Origin: Cellulomonas citrea
Lineage (GTDB): Bacteria > Actinomycetota > Actinomycetes > Actinomycetales > Cellulomonadaceae
Length of the DNA stretch: 64,000 bases
Assembly (NCBI RefSeq): GCF_009829685.1
Contig: NZ_VWSD01000002.1
Coordinates: 1-64,000 of the forward strand
Direction of reading: 5' to 3'
The notes under the pieces were generated by a model. That model was given only the letters and a program-made list of their open reading frames with translations. It did no database searches and was not told the origin of the DNA. The translations under genes were made by a program, and so were the position numbers. Shown here in pieces: positions 36,950-47,009 of this stretch. The first letter of the stretch is position 1. Every line of letters starts with the position of its first letter.

Positions 36950-36956
36950 CGGGCGA

Positions 36957-38006
36957 TCACGCGGTACGCGGGCGGCCGGTGCCGGCCGATGCGTCGCCCC
37001 GAGCGGTATCGATGCGCACGTCGACGTCACCGAGGACGCCCTCGGTGACGTCCCGCAGCGCCGCGGCGAGCCGCAAGGGGTCGTGCCGGGCCGAGCCGTC
37101 ACCGCGTCGCACCTGGCGGACGAGCAGCCGAGCGCCCATCGTCCCCGCGAGCTCGTCCAACCGGTCGATGTCGTCCACCGAGCTCGGATCGGCCACCACC
37201 GCCTCGACGCACAGCCCCGGCGCGTGCTCGCGCAGCACCGCCAGGTGCTCGTAGGCGCGCATGCCCGCGGTCTCCCCCGCCTCCTCGGGCGCGATGTTGA
37301 GCACCACGATCGTGCGGGCGCGGGTGCTCTGCAGCGCCGCACCGAGGGCCGGGACCAGCAGGTGCGGCAGCACCGAGGTGTACCAGGATCCCGGTCCGAC
37401 CACGACGACGTCGGCCGCCAGCACCGCCTCGACCGACTGGGTGCACGCCGGCGGCTCGGCCGGCAGCAGCCGCACCCGCTCGATCGGCCGCGCGCAGCGC
37501 GCCACCTCGCTCTGCCCGACCACGAGGTCCAGCCCGCCGTCCGGGCGACGTACCTCGGCCTCGATCCGCAGCGGCACCCCGCACATCGGCAGCACCCGAC
37601 CGCGCGCGCCGAGCAGCTCGGCGACCAGGTCGAGCCCGGCCACCGGGTCCCCGAGCACCTCCCACGCGCCCGCGATGAGCAGGTTCCCCACGGCGTGCTG
37701 GTCGAGCGGCCCGAGCGAGGAGAACCGGTGCTGCAGCACCTCGCGCCACATCCGGCCGGGACCGTCGTCGTCGCACAGGGCGGCCAGCGCCATCCGCAGG
37801 TCCCCGGGCGGGAGGACCCCGAGCTCGTCGCGCAGCCGGCCCGACGAGCCACCGTCGTCCGCGACGGTGACGACGGCCGTGATCGCGTCCGTGAGGTGGC
37901 GCAGCGCCTCCAGGGTCGCCGACAGGCCGTGCCCGCCGCCGAGCGCCACCACCGCCGGCCCGCGCCTGCCCCCTCGCACGCGCCGCAGGTCGTCCACCGG
38001 GCTCAC
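36957..38006 (-). CDS. yvcK: Gluconeogenesis/cell-shape factor YvcK (CofD-like)
   Basis: This 349-residue CofD-fold protein binds UDP-sugars in relatives and is required for growth on gluconeogenic carbon sources and normal cell shape. It shows VVALGGGHGLSATLEALR, VTVADDGGSSGRLR, DQHAVGNLLIAG, VVVGPGSWYTSVLPHLLV and NIAPEEAGET. GTG 38006 overlaps the rapZ stop as GTGA. The uvrC-rapZ-yvcK order is conserved, but whiA, the usual next gene, is displaced by the exporter insert. Confidence 0.94.
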   Translation of the reverse strand: MSPVDDLRRVRGGRRGPAVVALGGGHGLSATLEALRHLTDAITAVVTVADDGGSSGRLRDELGVLPPGDLRMALAALCDDDGPGRMWREVLQHRFSSLGPLDQHAVGNLLIAGAWEVLGDPVAGLDLVAELLGARGRVLPMCGVPLRIEAEVRRPDGGLDLVVGQSEVARCARPIERVRLLPAEPPACTQSVEAVLAADVVVVGPGSWYTSVLPHLLVPALGAALQSTRARTIVVLNIAPEEAGETAGMRAYEHLAVLREHAPGLCVEAVVADPSSVDDIDRLDELAGTMGARLLVRQVRRGDGSARHDPLRLAAALRDVTEGVLGDVDVRIDTARGDASAGTGRPRTA

Positions 38007-38944
38007 TCCTTGCCGAGGTCCCGTGCCAGCACCGAGACCCGGCAGCCCGCCTCCCGCAGCCGCTGCGCGATGGCCTCGCTGATCGCGACCGAGCGGTGCT
38101 TGCCGCCCGTGCAGCCGACCGCGATCGTCACGTAGTACTTCTCCTCCCGGCGGTAGCCCTCGAGCACCGGTTCGAGGGCCGCGACGTAGCGGTCGACGAA
38201 CGTGAGCGCACCGGGCTGGCCCAGCACGTAGTCACGCACCGGACCGTCGCGTCCGGTCAGGTGCCGCAGCTCGCTGATCCAGTAGGGGTTCGCCAGGAAG
38301 CGCACGTCGACGACGTGGTCGGCGTCCAGCGGGATCCCGTACTTGAACCCGAACGACAGCAACGAGACCTGGACCTGGTCCTCCCCCGGCTCGGCGACCG
38401 CGGCGCGGACCTGTCGCGCCAGGTCGTGCACCGTGGTCGCCGAGGAGTCGAGCACCCAGTCGGCCCGGGCGCGCAGCTCGGCCAGAGCTGCACGTTCGGC
38501 CGTGATCCCGTCGAGCACGGTGCGATCGCCCTGCAAGGGGTGCGGTCGACGCACCTGCTCGTACCGCCGCACGAGCACCTCGTCGGAGGCGTCCAGGAAC
38601 AGGACCCGCAGCTCGACACCCTGGCGGCGCAGCTGGTCCAGCACCCCCGACAGGTCGGCGAAGTCCCGGCCGCGCACGTCGATCACGGCGCACAGACGCT
38701 GGGCGCCCTGCGCCGCGGTCCCGGAGGTCATCATGCCGACGAGCGGCTCGAGCATCTGCGCAGGCAGGTTGTCCACGACGTACCAGCCGAGGTCCTCCAG
38801 GACCGCGGCCGCCCGGGAGCGACCCGCCCCGGACATCCCGGTGATGAGGACAACCCGAGGAGGTGAGAGCCGTGGCGCTCCCGCCGCGGCCTCCAACGCC
38901 GGGATCCCTGCGGGGACCGTGGTGGGGGACGGCTCGTCGGTCAT
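38003..38944 (-). CDS. rapZ: RNase adapter/nucleotide-binding protein RapZ
   Basis: This 313-residue protein is of the YvcJ/RapZ family. The P-loop reads [11 protein letters not shown], with Arg replacing the usual Lys, a substitution also common in actinobacterial homologues. Other conserved segments are [24 protein letters not shown], the Walker-B-like [19 protein letters not shown] and the C-terminal [14 protein letters not shown]. In Escherichia coli RapZ directs RNase E to GlmZ; actinobacteria lack that sRNA, so the role here is open. It overlaps uvrC and yvcK by four bases. Confidence 0.93.
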   Translation of the reverse strand: MTDEPSPTTVPAGIPALEAAAGAPRLSPPRVVLITGMSGAGRSRAAAVLEDLGWYVVDNLPAQMLEPLVGMMTSGTAAQGAQRLCAVIDVRGRDFADLSGVLDQLRRQGVELRVLFLDASDEVLVRRYEQVRRPHPLQGDRTVLDGITAERAALAELRARADWVLDSSATTVHDLARQVRAAVAEPGEDQVQVSLLSFGFKYGIPLDADHVVDVRFLANPYWISELRHLTGRDGPVRDYVLGQPGALTFVDRYVAALEPVLEGYRREEKYYVTIAVGCTGGKHRSVAISEAIAQRLREAGCRVSVLARDLGKE

Positions 38945-40950
38945 GCCTCGATCCTGCCAGGTGTCGCACGAGGTGCGTCGGCGTCGACCGGATCCCCGGA
39001 CAACGCCCGGAGCACCGCGGCCGCCGTGGCGGGCCCGATGCCGGGCACCGCGGCGACCTGCTCGACCGTGGCCTCGCGCAGCCGACGGACGGACCCGAAC
39101 TCGGCGAGCAGCGCCGCCCGGCGGGTCGGTCCCAGCCCCGGCACGCGGTCGAGGGCCGAGGCGGTCATCCCCTTGCTGCGCCGGCGTCGGTGGGCCGTGA
39201 TCGCGAACCGGTGGGCCTCGTCACGCACCCGTTGCAGCAGGTAGAGCCCCTGCGAGCTGCGCGACAGGATCACCGGGTACGCCTCGCCCGGCAACCAGAC
39301 CTCCTCCAGCCGCTTGGCCAGGCCGCACAGTGCGACGTCGTCGATGCCGAGCTCGGCCATCGCCTCCGCCGCAGCAGCCACCTGCGGCGGGCCCCCGTCG
39401 ACCACGACGAGGTTCGGGGGGTACGCGAAGCGGCGCGGACGGCCGGTGCTCTCGTCGACCGGGCCGGAGCGGGTCCGTCCGTCGGTCTCGTCGTCACCCG
39501 CATCAGCCAGCTCCAGGTCACCGGCGGCGTCACGGTCGGCCAGGTAGCGCCGGAACCGACGTCCGATCACCTCGCGCATCGCCGCGGTGTCGTCGACCGC
39601 ACCGTCGCCGTCCGGCCCGCGCACCGTGAACACCCGGTACTCGCTCTTGCGGGGCAGCCCGTCCTCGAAGACCACCATCGAGGCGGCCTGGTAGGTGCCC
39701 TGGTTGTGCGAGACGTCGTAGCACTCGATCCGCAGCGGGGCGGTGTCCAGGTCGAGCGCCTCCTGGATCTCCTGCAGCGCCTGGCTGCGCGTCGTGAGGT
39801 CGCCGGCCCGCCGGGTGCGGTGCAGCGCGAGGGCGTGCTCGGCGTTCTTGGCGACCGTCGCCGCCAGCTCGTGCTTCTCACCGCGCTGCGGCACCCGCAC
39901 CGATACCTTCCGCCCGCGCAGCGCCCCCAGCCACGCCTCCATCTGCTCCTGGTCGGGCGGCAGCACCGGGACGAGCACCTCGCGCGGCACCGCCGTGCCG
40001 TCACCGGACTGGTCGACCGAGCCGTAGACCTGGGTGAGCAGACGTTCGACCAGCTCGGCGTCCGTCACGTCCTCGACGCGTTCGACGACCCACCCGCGCT
40101 GACCGCGGATCCGGCCGTCCCGCACATGGAACACCTGGACCGCCGCCTCGAGGTCGTCACCGGCCAGGGCGAACACGTCGGCATCGGTACCGTCACGCAG
40201 CACGACGGCGTTGCGCTCGGTGGCCCGCTCGAGGGTCGCGATGTCATCCCGCAGCCGCGCCGCGCGCTCGTAGTCGAGGTCGGCGGCCGCCGCCTTCATC
40301 GCCGCCGTCAGCCGTCGGGTGAAGCGTCCGGTGTCCCCCGCCATGAAGTCGCAGAAGTCCTCCGCGAGGCGGTGGTGGTCGTCCGGCGAGATGCGACCGA
40401 CGCACGGCGCCGAGCACTTGTCGATGTAACCGAGCAGGCACGGGCGCCCCTGCTGCTGCGACCGCCGGTACACGCCGGCCGAGCAGGTGCGCACCGGGAA
40501 CACGCGCAGCAGCAGGTCGACCGTCTCCCGGATCGCCCAGGCGTGCGCGTACGGCCCGAAGTACCGGGTGCCCGGCCGCTTCGCACCGCGCATCACCTGG
40601 ACCCGCGGCACGGCGTCGGCCAGGGTCACCGCCAGGTAGGGGTACGACTTGTCGTCGCGGTACTTCACGTTGAACCGCGGGTCGAACTCCTTGATCCAGG
40701 AGTACTCCAGGGCCAGCGCCTCGACCTCGGTGCCCACCACCGTCCACTGCACGCTCGCCGCTGTCGTCACCATCTGACGGGTGCGGGGGTGCAGCCCGGT
40801 GATGTCCTGGAAGTAGTTGGCCAGCCGGCTGCGCAGGCTCTTGGCCTTGCCGACGTAGATGACCCGGCCGTGCTCGTCCGAGAACCGGTAGACCCCGGGC
40901 GAGTCGGGGATCTCCCCCGGCGCCGGGCGGTAGGAGGCGGGGTCGGCCAT
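38941..40950 (-). CDS. uvrC: Excinuclease ABC subunit C
   Basis: This 669-residue nuclease makes both incisions in nucleotide excision repair. Domains in order are GIY-YIG nuclease ([20 protein letters not shown], about residues 17-36), a Cys-rich linker ([15 protein letters not shown]), the UVR helix motif (about 205-240), the RNase H-like 5' nuclease ([10 protein letters not shown] with catalytic Asp, VVVDGGPPQ) and two helix-hairpin-helix motifs at the C-terminus. ATG 40950 is preceded by TAGGCT (complement 40958-40963) at a seven-base gap with no Shine-Dalgarno sequence, so a leaderless mRNA is likely. Confidence 0.96.
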   Translation of the reverse strand: MADPASYRPAPGEIPDSPGVYRFSDEHGRVIYVGKAKSLRSRLANYFQDITGLHPRTRQMVTTAASVQWTVVGTEVEALALEYSWIKEFDPRFNVKYRDDKSYPYLAVTLADAVPRVQVMRGAKRPGTRYFGPYAHAWAIRETVDLLLRVFPVRTCSAGVYRRSQQQGRPCLLGYIDKCSAPCVGRISPDDHHRLAEDFCDFMAGDTGRFTRRLTAAMKAAAADLDYERAARLRDDIATLERATERNAVVLRDGTDADVFALAGDDLEAAVQVFHVRDGRIRGQRGWVVERVEDVTDAELVERLLTQVYGSVDQSGDGTAVPREVLVPVLPPDQEQMEAWLGALRGRKVSVRVPQRGEKHELAATVAKNAEHALALHRTRRAGDLTTRSQALQEIQEALDLDTAPLRIECYDVSHNQGTYQAASMVVFEDGLPRKSEYRVFTVRGPDGDGAVDDTAAMREVIGRRFRRYLADRDAAGDLELADAGDDETDGRTRSGPVDESTGRPRRFAYPPNLVVVDGGPPQVAAAAEAMAELGIDDVALCGLAKRLEEVWLPGEAYPVILSRSSQGLYLLQRVRDEAHRFAITAHRRRRSKGMTASALDRVPGLGPTRRAALLAEFGSVRRLREATVEQVAAVPGIGPATAAAVLRALSGDPVDADAPRATPGRIEA

Positions 40951-41108
40951 GGTGCCGAGCCTAGTTCGCCGCCCTGACACACCGTCCGCACGGCCGTTGC
41001 TCCCGGACCCGCCGACACACCGAGCCGGCGCCCCTGCCCACCGGTGCCACGGGCTCTCGCGGACGGCCCCGGGCGGCCGAGTCAGCCGGTCGCGGCTACC
41101 GTGAGCGC

Positions 41109-41600
41109 ATGCCGGCGCTGCACACCTACGACGTCGACCTCGTGTGGCTGGGTGCCCGGGACGTGGGCACCGTGAGCTACACCTCGTACGGACGCGACCA
41201 CGAGCTTCGAGCGGCCGGTCGCCCACCCTTGCCGGGGACGTCGGACCCGGCCTTCCGGGGCGACCCGACCCGGTGGTCGCCCGAGGACCTGCTGGTCGGC
41301 GCGCTCGCGCAGTGCCACATGCTCTGGCTCCTGCACCTGGCGGCCGAGTCCGGCGTGGTGGTCCTCGACTACGCCGACCGCGCCTCGGGCACGATGCGGA
41401 TCGAGGCCGCCGGCCACGGGCAGTTCCGCGACGTCGTGCTCCGTCCGCACGTCACTGCGTCCGCCACCACGTCGTCCGGCACACCCGTGACCGACGAGCT
41501 GCTCGCCGAGGTGCACGAACGCGCGCACGAGCACTGCTTCATCGCCCGGTCCGTCAACTTCCCGGTGGACGTGCGCCCGGCACCCGTCACGCTGCGCTGA
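41109..41600 (+). CDS. OsmC-family peroxiredoxin
   Basis: This 163-residue protein has the OsmC fold with the two redox Cys residues in [10 protein letters not shown] and [10 protein letters not shown] and the usual [11 protein letters not shown] segment. OsmC and Ohr proteins reduce organic hydroperoxides through these thiols. ATG 41109 follows a -10-like TACCGT (41097-41102) by six bases without a Shine-Dalgarno sequence, suggesting a leaderless mRNA. It lies alone between the divergent uvrC and convergent uvrA genes. Confidence 0.9.
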   Translation: MPALHTYDVDLVWLGARDVGTVSYTSYGRDHELRAAGRPPLPGTSDPAFRGDPTRWSPEDLLVGALAQCHMLWLLHLAAESGVVVLDYADRASGTMRIEAAGHGQFRDVVLRPHVTASATTSSGTPVTDELLAEVHERAHEHCFIARSVNFPVDVRPAPVTLR

Positions 41601-41605
41601 GCGAT

Positions 41606-41639
41606 CGGCCGCCGACGGGCACGTCGCCTCGGGCGGTCG
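41606..41639. terminator. Weak hairpin between OsmC gene and uvrA
   Basis: CGGCCGCC (41606-41613) pairs with GGCGGTCG (41632-41639) with one G-U pair. It sits between converging genes and may terminate either; the stem is short. Confidence 0.4.
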
Positions 41640-41663
41640 GACGCATGACGCCTGCAGGTCGGT

Positions 41664-44528
41664 TCAGGCGCTCACGCGCCGCGCCGCGCCCTGGTCGAGC
41701 ACCTCGGCGAGGAAGCGACCGGTGTGGCTGGCCGCGACCGTGGCCACGTGCTCGGGGGTGCCCTCGGCGACGACGAGACCACCGCCCGACCCGCCCTCGG
41801 GTCCCATGTCGATCACCCAGTCGGCGTTCTTGATGACGTCCAGGTTGTGCTCGATGACGATGACGGTGTTGCCCTTGTCGGCGAGCGACTGCAGCACGCC
41901 GAGCAGCTTGCGGATGTCCTCGAAGTGCAGCCCCGTGGTCGGCTCGTCCAGCACGTAGGCCGTGCGTCCCGTCGAGCGCCGCTGCAGCTCCGAGGCCAGC
42001 TTGACGCGCTGCGCCTCGCCGCCGGACAGCGTCGGCGCAGGCTGCCCGAGACGGACGTAGCCGAGCCCGACGTCCACGAGGGTCCGCAGGTGCCGGGCGA
42101 TCGACGGCACGGCCGCGAAGAACTCCGCCGCCTCCTCGATGGGCATGGCCAGCACGTCGGCGACCGTCTTGCCCTTGAAGTGCACCTCGAGCGTCTCCCG
42201 GTTGTACCGCGCGCCGTGGCACACCTCGCACGGCACGTAGACGTCCGGCAGGAAGTTCATCTCGATCTTGAGCGTCCCGTCACCCGAGCACGCCTCGCAC
42301 CGGCCGCCCTTGACGTTGAACGAGAACCGACCCGGCGTGTAGCCGCGGACCTTGGCCTCGGTGGTCTCCGCGAACAGCTTGCGCACGTGGTCCCAGACGC
42401 CGGTGTAGGTCGCCGGGTTGGACCGCGGGGTGCGCCCGATCGGCCCCTGGTCGACGTGCACCACCTTGTCCAGGTGCTCCAGCCCGGTGACCCGGCGATG
42501 CCGGCCCGCGACCTGCCGCGCACCGTTGAGCTCGTTGGCCAGCACGGTGTACAGGATCGAGTTCACCAGGGTCGACTTCCCTGAGCCCGAGACCCCGGTG
42601 ACCGCCGTGAGCACGCCGAGCGGGAACGAGACGTCGATGCCCCGCAGGTTGTGCTCCCGGGCGCCGACCACCGTGAGCTGTCGCGACCGGTCGACCGGCC
42701 GGCGCGTGGCCGGCATCGGGATGGTCCGGCGGCCCGACAGGTATGCCCCGGTGACCGACTCCTGGTTGGCCAGCAGCCCGGCCAGGTCCCCGGAGTGCAC
42801 GACATGGCCGCCGTGCTCCCCCGCGCCCGGGCCGATGTCGACGATCCAGTCGGCGGTGCGGATGGTGTCCTCGTCGTGCTCGACGACGATGAGCGTGTTG
42901 CCCAGGTCACGCAGCCGGGTGAGGGTGTCGATGAGCCGGCGGTTGTCGCGCTGGTGCAACCCGATCGACGGTTCGTCGAGCACGTAGAGCACACCGACCA
43001 GCCCGGACCCGATCTGGGTGGCCAGCCGGATGCGCTGCGCCTCCCCGCCGGACAGGGTGGCCGCCGGCCGCATGAGCGAGAGGTAGTCGAGCCCGACGTC
43101 GAGCAGGAAGCCGAGCCTGGCCTGGATCTCCTTGAGCACCTGGGCAGCGATGGCCTGCTCCCGCGGGCCGAGCACGAGGGCGTCGAGGAAGTCCCGGGCC
43201 TCCCGGATCGGCAGCTCGCAGACCTGCGCGATCGAGCAGCCGCCGACCCGGACGGCGAGCACCTCGGGCTTGAGCCGGGCGCCCTGGCACACCGGGCACG
43301 GGACCTCCCGCATGAAGGCTTCGTACTTCTCCTTGCTCCACTCCGAGTCGGTCTCGGCGTGCCGCCGCTCGAGGAAGGAGATGACGCCTTCGAACCCCGT
43401 TGCGTACTGCCGCTCACGGCCCCACCGGTTGCGGTAGCGCACGTGCACCTCGTGGTCGCGCCCGTGCAGCACGGCGTCCTTCGCCCGCTGCGGCAGCGCC
43501 CGCCACGGGGTGTCCATCGAGAACTCGAGGTCTTGCGCGAGTGCGCTGAGCACGCGCTCGAAGTACTCCGACGAGGTCTGCGCCCACGGTGCGATGGCGC
43601 CCTGGCCCAGGCTCAGCTCGTCGTCGGGGACCACGAGGTCGGGGTCCACCTCGAGCCGCGACCCGATGCCGGTGCACTCCGGGCACGCGCCGTACGGGGC
43701 GTTGAAGGAGAAGGTCCGGGGCTCGATCTCGTCGAGGGTGAGGACGTGGTCGTTGGGGCAGGCCCGCTTCTCGGAGAACCGGCGCTCCCGGGTCGGGTCG
43801 TCCGCCTCGGCGTCCACGAGCTCGATGACGAGCAGTCCGCCGGCGAGCCCCAGCGCCGTCTCGACCGAGTCGGTGAGACGACGCTGCACGCCGTCGCGGG
43901 CCACCAGCCGGTCGACCACGACCTCGATGGAGTGCTTGAGCTTCTTCTCCAGCGTCGGCGGGCTGGTGAGCTGCACGACCTCGCCGTCGACCCGAGCCCG
44001 CGCGAAGCCCTTGGCCTGCAGCTCGGCGAACAGGTCGGTGTACTCCCCCTTGCGCCCGCGCACCACGGGCGCGAGCACCTGGTAGCGCGTGCCCTCGGGC
44101 AGCTGGAGCAGACGGTCGACGATCTGCTGCGGCGTCTGGGCGGTGACCTGCTCGCCGCAGACCGGGCAGTGCTGCGTGCCGGCCCGCGCGAACAGCAGCC
44201 GGAGGTAGTCGTAGACCTCGGTGATCGTGCCGACCGTGGACCGCGGGTTCCGGTTGGTCGACTTCTGGTCGATCGAGACCGCGGGCGACAGCCCCTCGAT
44301 GAAGTCGACGTCGGGCTTGTCCATCTGGCCCAGGAACTGGCGGGCGTAGGCGGACAACGACTCGACGTACCGGCGCTGTCCCTCGGCGAAGATCGTGTCG
44401 AAGGCCAACGACGACTTGCCGGACCCGGACAGCCCGGTGAACACGACCAGCTGGTCGCGCGGGATGTCGATGTCGATGTCGCGAAGGTTGTGCTCTCGGG
44501 CACCACGGACCACCAGGCGGTCGTTCAC
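41664..44528 (-). CDS. uvrA: Excinuclease ABC subunit A
   Basis: This 954-residue damage-recognition ATPase has two ABC ATPase modules. The first has Walker [21 protein letters not shown] (about residue 33) and the first zinc module with CPVCGEQV and later CPECTGIG. The second has [10 protein letters not shown], the second zinc module CEACSGDG and [10 protein letters not shown], the signature LSGGEAQR and Walker [14 protein letters not shown] 44528 is preceded by TAGACT (complement 44537-44542) at an eight-base gap, so the mRNA is probably leaderless. An SOS-like box lies just upstream. Confidence 0.97.
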   Translation of the reverse strand: MNDRLVVRGAREHNLRDIDIDIPRDQLVVFTGLSGSGKSSLAFDTIFAEGQRRYVESLSAYARQFLGQMDKPDVDFIEGLSPAVSIDQKSTNRNPRSTVGTITEVYDYLRLLFARAGTQHCPVCGEQVTAQTPQQIVDRLLQLPEGTRYQVLAPVVRGRKGEYTDLFAELQAKGFARARVDGEVVQLTSPPTLEKKLKHSIEVVVDRLVARDGVQRRLTDSVETALGLAGGLLVIELVDAEADDPTRERRFSEKRACPNDHVLTLDEIEPRTFSFNAPYGACPECTGIGSRLEVDPDLVVPDDELSLGQGAIAPWAQTSSEYFERVLSALAQDLEFSMDTPWRALPQRAKDAVLHGRDHEVHVRYRNRWGRERQYATGFEGVISFLERRHAETDSEWSKEKYEAFMREVPCPVCQGARLKPEVLAVRVGGCSIAQVCELPIREARDFLDALVLGPREQAIAAQVLKEIQARLGFLLDVGLDYLSLMRPAATLSGGEAQRIRLATQIGSGLVGVLYVLDEPSIGLHQRDNRRLIDTLTRLRDLGNTLIVVEHDEDTIRTADWIVDIGPGAGEHGGHVVHSGDLAGLLANQESVTGAYLSGRRTIPMPATRRPVDRSRQLTVVGAREHNLRGIDVSFPLGVLTAVTGVSGSGKSTLVNSILYTVLANELNGARQVAGRHRRVTGLEHLDKVVHVDQGPIGRTPRSNPATYTGVWDHVRKLFAETTEAKVRGYTPGRFSFNVKGGRCEACSGDGTLKIEMNFLPDVYVPCEVCHGARYNRETLEVHFKGKTVADVLAMPIEEAAEFFAAVPSIARHLRTLVDVGLGYVRLGQPAPTLSGGEAQRVKLASELQRRSTGRTAYVLDEPTTGLHFEDIRKLLGVLQSLADKGNTVIVIEHNLDVIKNADWVIDMGPEGGSGGGLVVAEGTPEHVATVAASHTGRFLAEVLDQGAARRVSA

Positions 44529-44559
44529 GGTCGGTGAGTCTACGTCGGACCCACCCACA

Positions 44560-44575
44560 TCGCACACCTGTTCGA
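44560..44575. promoter_or_regulatory. Candidate LexA (SOS) box upstream of uvrA
   Basis: TCGCACACCTGTTCGA matches the Gram-positive/actinobacterial SOS box TCGAAC-N4-GTTCGA at 11 of 12 defined positions. It lies 32 bases before the uvrA GTG and about 18 bases upstream of the likely -10, so LexA would overlap the -35 region. It is also near the divergent hydrolase gene at 44604. Confidence 0.72.
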
Positions 44576-44603
44576 TCCCGGCGCGTCGTGGATGATGTGC
44601 TGC

Positions 44604-45266
44604 GTGGAGCAGACCACCGAGACCCTCGGCCCGGTGCAGCTGCGCTCGGCGGTCGTCGGGCCGATGGCCACCAACGCCTACCTGCTCACCGACCCCGTGG
44701 CCCGCCGCCAGCTCCTCGTCGACCCGGGCGACGAGCCGGACAGGCTCACCGAGCTGTTGCGGCTCGGGTTGCCCCGCGGTGGGCTCGACGTCGTCGTCGT
44801 CACCCACCGGCACTCCGACCACCTGGGTGCGCTGGCCGCGGTGGTGGAGCGCACCCGCGCGGCCGTCGTCGCGGGCGAGGCCGACGCCGACGCGATCACG
44901 CAGGCCACCGGGGTGCCGGTGCGCACCGTCCTGCGGCACGGCGACGTCGTCGAGGTGGGTGCTGTACGGCTCGAGGTGATCGCGCTGCGCGGCCACACCC
45001 CGGGGTCGGTCGCACTCGCCCTGCTCGAGCCGATGCGCGACGAGCCGCCGCGCACCCACCTGTTCACCGGTGACGCACTGTTCCCCGGCGGCGTCGGCTC
45101 GACCGGCGGCGACCCGTCCCGGTTCGCCCAGCTCTACTCGGACGTCGTGGTGCGGGTCTTCGACCGGTTCGACGACCGCACGACGGTGCGTCCCGGCCAC
45201 GGCCTGGCCACCACGCTGGGCGACGAGCGCCCGCAGCTGCGGGCCTGGCGGGAACGTCGCTGGTAG
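44604..45266 (+). CDS. Metallo-beta-lactamase-fold hydrolase
   Basis: This 220-residue glyoxalase II-like hydrolase has the zinc motif THRHSDHLG (HxHxDH), a His in ALRGHTPGS, the bridging Asp in [10 protein letters not shown] and a final His in VRPGHGL. The reaction may be hydrolysis of a thioester such as lactoylglutathione or lactoyl-mycothiol, but the substrate is not shown. GTG 44604 is preferred; ATG 44592 would add the unlikely residues MMCC. It is divergent from uvrA, with the SOS-like box between, and converges on the acyl-CoA ligase with one base between stops. Confidence 0.85.
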   Translation: MEQTTETLGPVQLRSAVVGPMATNAYLLTDPVARRQLLVDPGDEPDRLTELLRLGLPRGGLDVVVVTHRHSDHLGALAAVVERTRAAVVAGEADADAITQATGVPVRTVLRHGDVVEVGAVRLEVIALRGHTPGSVALALLEPMRDEPPRTHLFTGDALFPGGVGSTGGDPSRFAQLYSDVVVRVFDRFDDRTTVRPGHGLATTLGDERPQLRAWRERRW

Positions 45267-45267
45267 C

Positions 45268-46962
45268 TCAGGACTCCTCGCGCAGCGTGAGGACGTGGTC
45301 GCGCACGACCCGGCGCAGCACCTTGCCGACCTGGGAGCGCGGCAGCTCGGGCAGCACGACGAGCCGCCGCGGCAGGGCATACCGCGCGAGGTGCTGCTCA
45401 CCCCAGGCGCGCACGGCCGCGAGGTCGACGTTGCGGATGAGCTCGTCGAGCACGATCGCCGCGACCACCGACTCGCCGTGGTCCCCGGCCGGCTCCCCGA
45501 CCACCGCCACGTCGAGGACCCCGGGCATGAGCCGCAGATGGTCCTCGACCTGCGAGGGGTACACCTTGAACCCGTCGCAGACGATCATCTCCTTGATCCG
45601 GTCGACCAGCCGGACGAACCCGTCGGGTTCGACGACGACCAGGTCGCCGGTCCGCAGCCAGCCACCGGGCAGCAGCTGCTCCGCGGTCTCCTCCGGGCGG
45701 TTCCAGTACCCGGCGAACACCTGCGGACCGGCAATGAGCAGCTCCCCCTGGGCACCGTCCGGCATGTCGCGGTCGGTGTCCTCGGGGTCGACCACCCGGA
45801 TCCTGGTCGACGGGAACGGCAGGCCGAGCAGACCGGGGCGACGGGCGGCGGTGAGCGGGTTCCCCAGGGCGACCGGTGAGGTCTCGGTCATCCCGTACCC
45901 CTCGATGGCCAGGCCGTGGGTGGCCTTCTCCCAGCGGGCGGCGGTGGCCGGCGGGAGCGCCATCGCACCGCAGATCGCGTAGCGGAACGAGGTGAGGTCG
46001 GCCCCCTCCCGGTCCGCCGCGTCCAGCAGGCGGTCGAGCATCGTCGCGACGGCCGGCAGGAAGGTGCCCGGCCGGCGCTTCTGGGCAGCGAGCACCTGGG
46101 CCGGGTCGAAGTTCGGGAACAGGACGACGGTGCCCGCGATCCGGGTGGTGTACGACAGGCACAGCGTGAGCCCGAAGGCGTGGAAGAACGGCAGCACGCC
46201 GTAGACCACCTCGGTGCCCGGCTCCGCCCCGGTCCAGGCCGCGCCCTGCAGCGCGTTCGCCACGAGGTTGCGGTGCAGCAGGGTCGCACCCTTGGGCGTC
46301 CCGGTGGTCCCGCCGGTGTACTGCAGCAGCGCGATGTCACCGCTGCGGGGCGCCGGGTAGGACGCGGGCAACGGCCGCGCGCGGCGCAGCAGCCGGTGCC
46401 ACGAGTCGACCTGCGGCGGCACCGGTCCGCGCAACCGGGTGCGCAGCGCCTTGGCCGCGGGCAGCGGGAGGGACAGCGCCAGGCGCTTCGTGGTCGGCAG
46501 GTCCTGGCTGAGGTCGACGGCAACGACTCGGCGCACCGACGTGGCCGCTCGCGCCTCGAGCACCGTGGGCACGGCCTTCTCCCACGCCACGACGACGGTC
46601 GCGCCGGAGTCGGCGAGCTGGTGGGCCATCGCCGGCGCGGTGTACGTCGGGTTGTGCTCGACGACGATCGCGCCGAGCCGCAGCACTGCCCAGAAGGCCA
46701 CGACGTGGCTGGTCGAGTTCGGCAGCACGAGCGCCACCCGGTCACCCGGTCGCACACCGAGCGCGTGCAGCGCCCCTGCCGCGCGACGAACCTGCCGGCC
46801 GAGCTCGGCCCACGTCGTGGTCCGCCCCAGGAAGTCGACCGCCACCCGGTCCGGGAAGTCCCGCACCGCGCGGTCGAGGGTCGCCGTGAGCGGCTCGTCC
46901 GGGACGTTCACCGTCGTCGGCGGGGTGTGCAGGGCCGGTTCGTCGACACTGAGGAAACTCAC
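45268..46962 (-). CDS. Long-chain fatty acid-CoA ligase-type AMP-binding enzyme
   Basis: This 564-residue acyl-adenylate synthetase activates a carboxylic acid with ATP and CoA. The phosphate-binding loop is [19 protein letters not shown] (about residues 212-230). YGMTETSP, the hinge segment WLRTGDLV with [19 protein letters not shown], and the C-terminal catalytic Lys in [10 protein letters not shown] are present. Sequence style is of the FadD group. GTG 46962 follows a 47-base spacer after the acyl-CoA dehydrogenase gene that contains a palindromic operator-like site, so it may be regulated separately. The acyl substrate is unknown. Confidence 0.9.
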   Translation of the reverse strand: MSFLSVDEPALHTPPTTVNVPDEPLTATLDRAVRDFPDRVAVDFLGRTTTWAELGRQVRRAAGALHALGVRPGDRVALVLPNSTSHVVAFWAVLRLGAIVVEHNPTYTAPAMAHQLADSGATVVVAWEKAVPTVLEARAATSVRRVVAVDLSQDLPTTKRLALSLPLPAAKALRTRLRGPVPPQVDSWHRLLRRARPLPASYPAPRSGDIALLQYTGGTTGTPKGATLLHRNLVANALQGAAWTGAEPGTEVVYGVLPFFHAFGLTLCLSYTTRIAGTVVLFPNFDPAQVLAAQKRRPGTFLPAVATMLDRLLDAADREGADLTSFRYAICGAMALPPATAARWEKATHGLAIEGYGMTETSPVALGNPLTAARRPGLLGLPFPSTRIRVVDPEDTDRDMPDGAQGELLIAGPQVFAGYWNRPEETAEQLLPGGWLRTGDLVVVEPDGFVRLVDRIKEMIVCDGFKVYPSQVEDHLRLMPGVLDVAVVGEPAGDHGESVVAAIVLDELIRNVDLAAVRAWGEQHLARYALPRRLVVLPELPRSQVGKVLRRVVRDHVLTLREES

Positions 46963-46974
46963 TCCGTCACGATA

Positions 46975-46997
46975 ACCTACGGAACCGTAAGTTACGG
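46975..46997. promoter_or_regulatory. Overlapping palindromes upstream of the acyl-CoA ligase
   Basis: ACCTACGGAACCGTAAGT (46975-46992) is an inverted repeat with eight-base arms (7 of 8 matching) and spacer AA; it overlaps a second palindrome, CCGTAAGTTACGG (46985-46997). The region includes a -10-like TAGGTT on the minus strand. The form and position suit a TetR-type repressor of fatty acid genes. No such regulator is adjacent. Confidence 0.6.
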
Positions 46998-47009
46998 ACG
47001 CGTAGCCCT

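Noticed and set aside
40958-40975. LexA half-site near uvrC (GTTCGCC)
   Set aside because: Only one arm of the SOS box is present; the partner arm at the correct spacing does not match.
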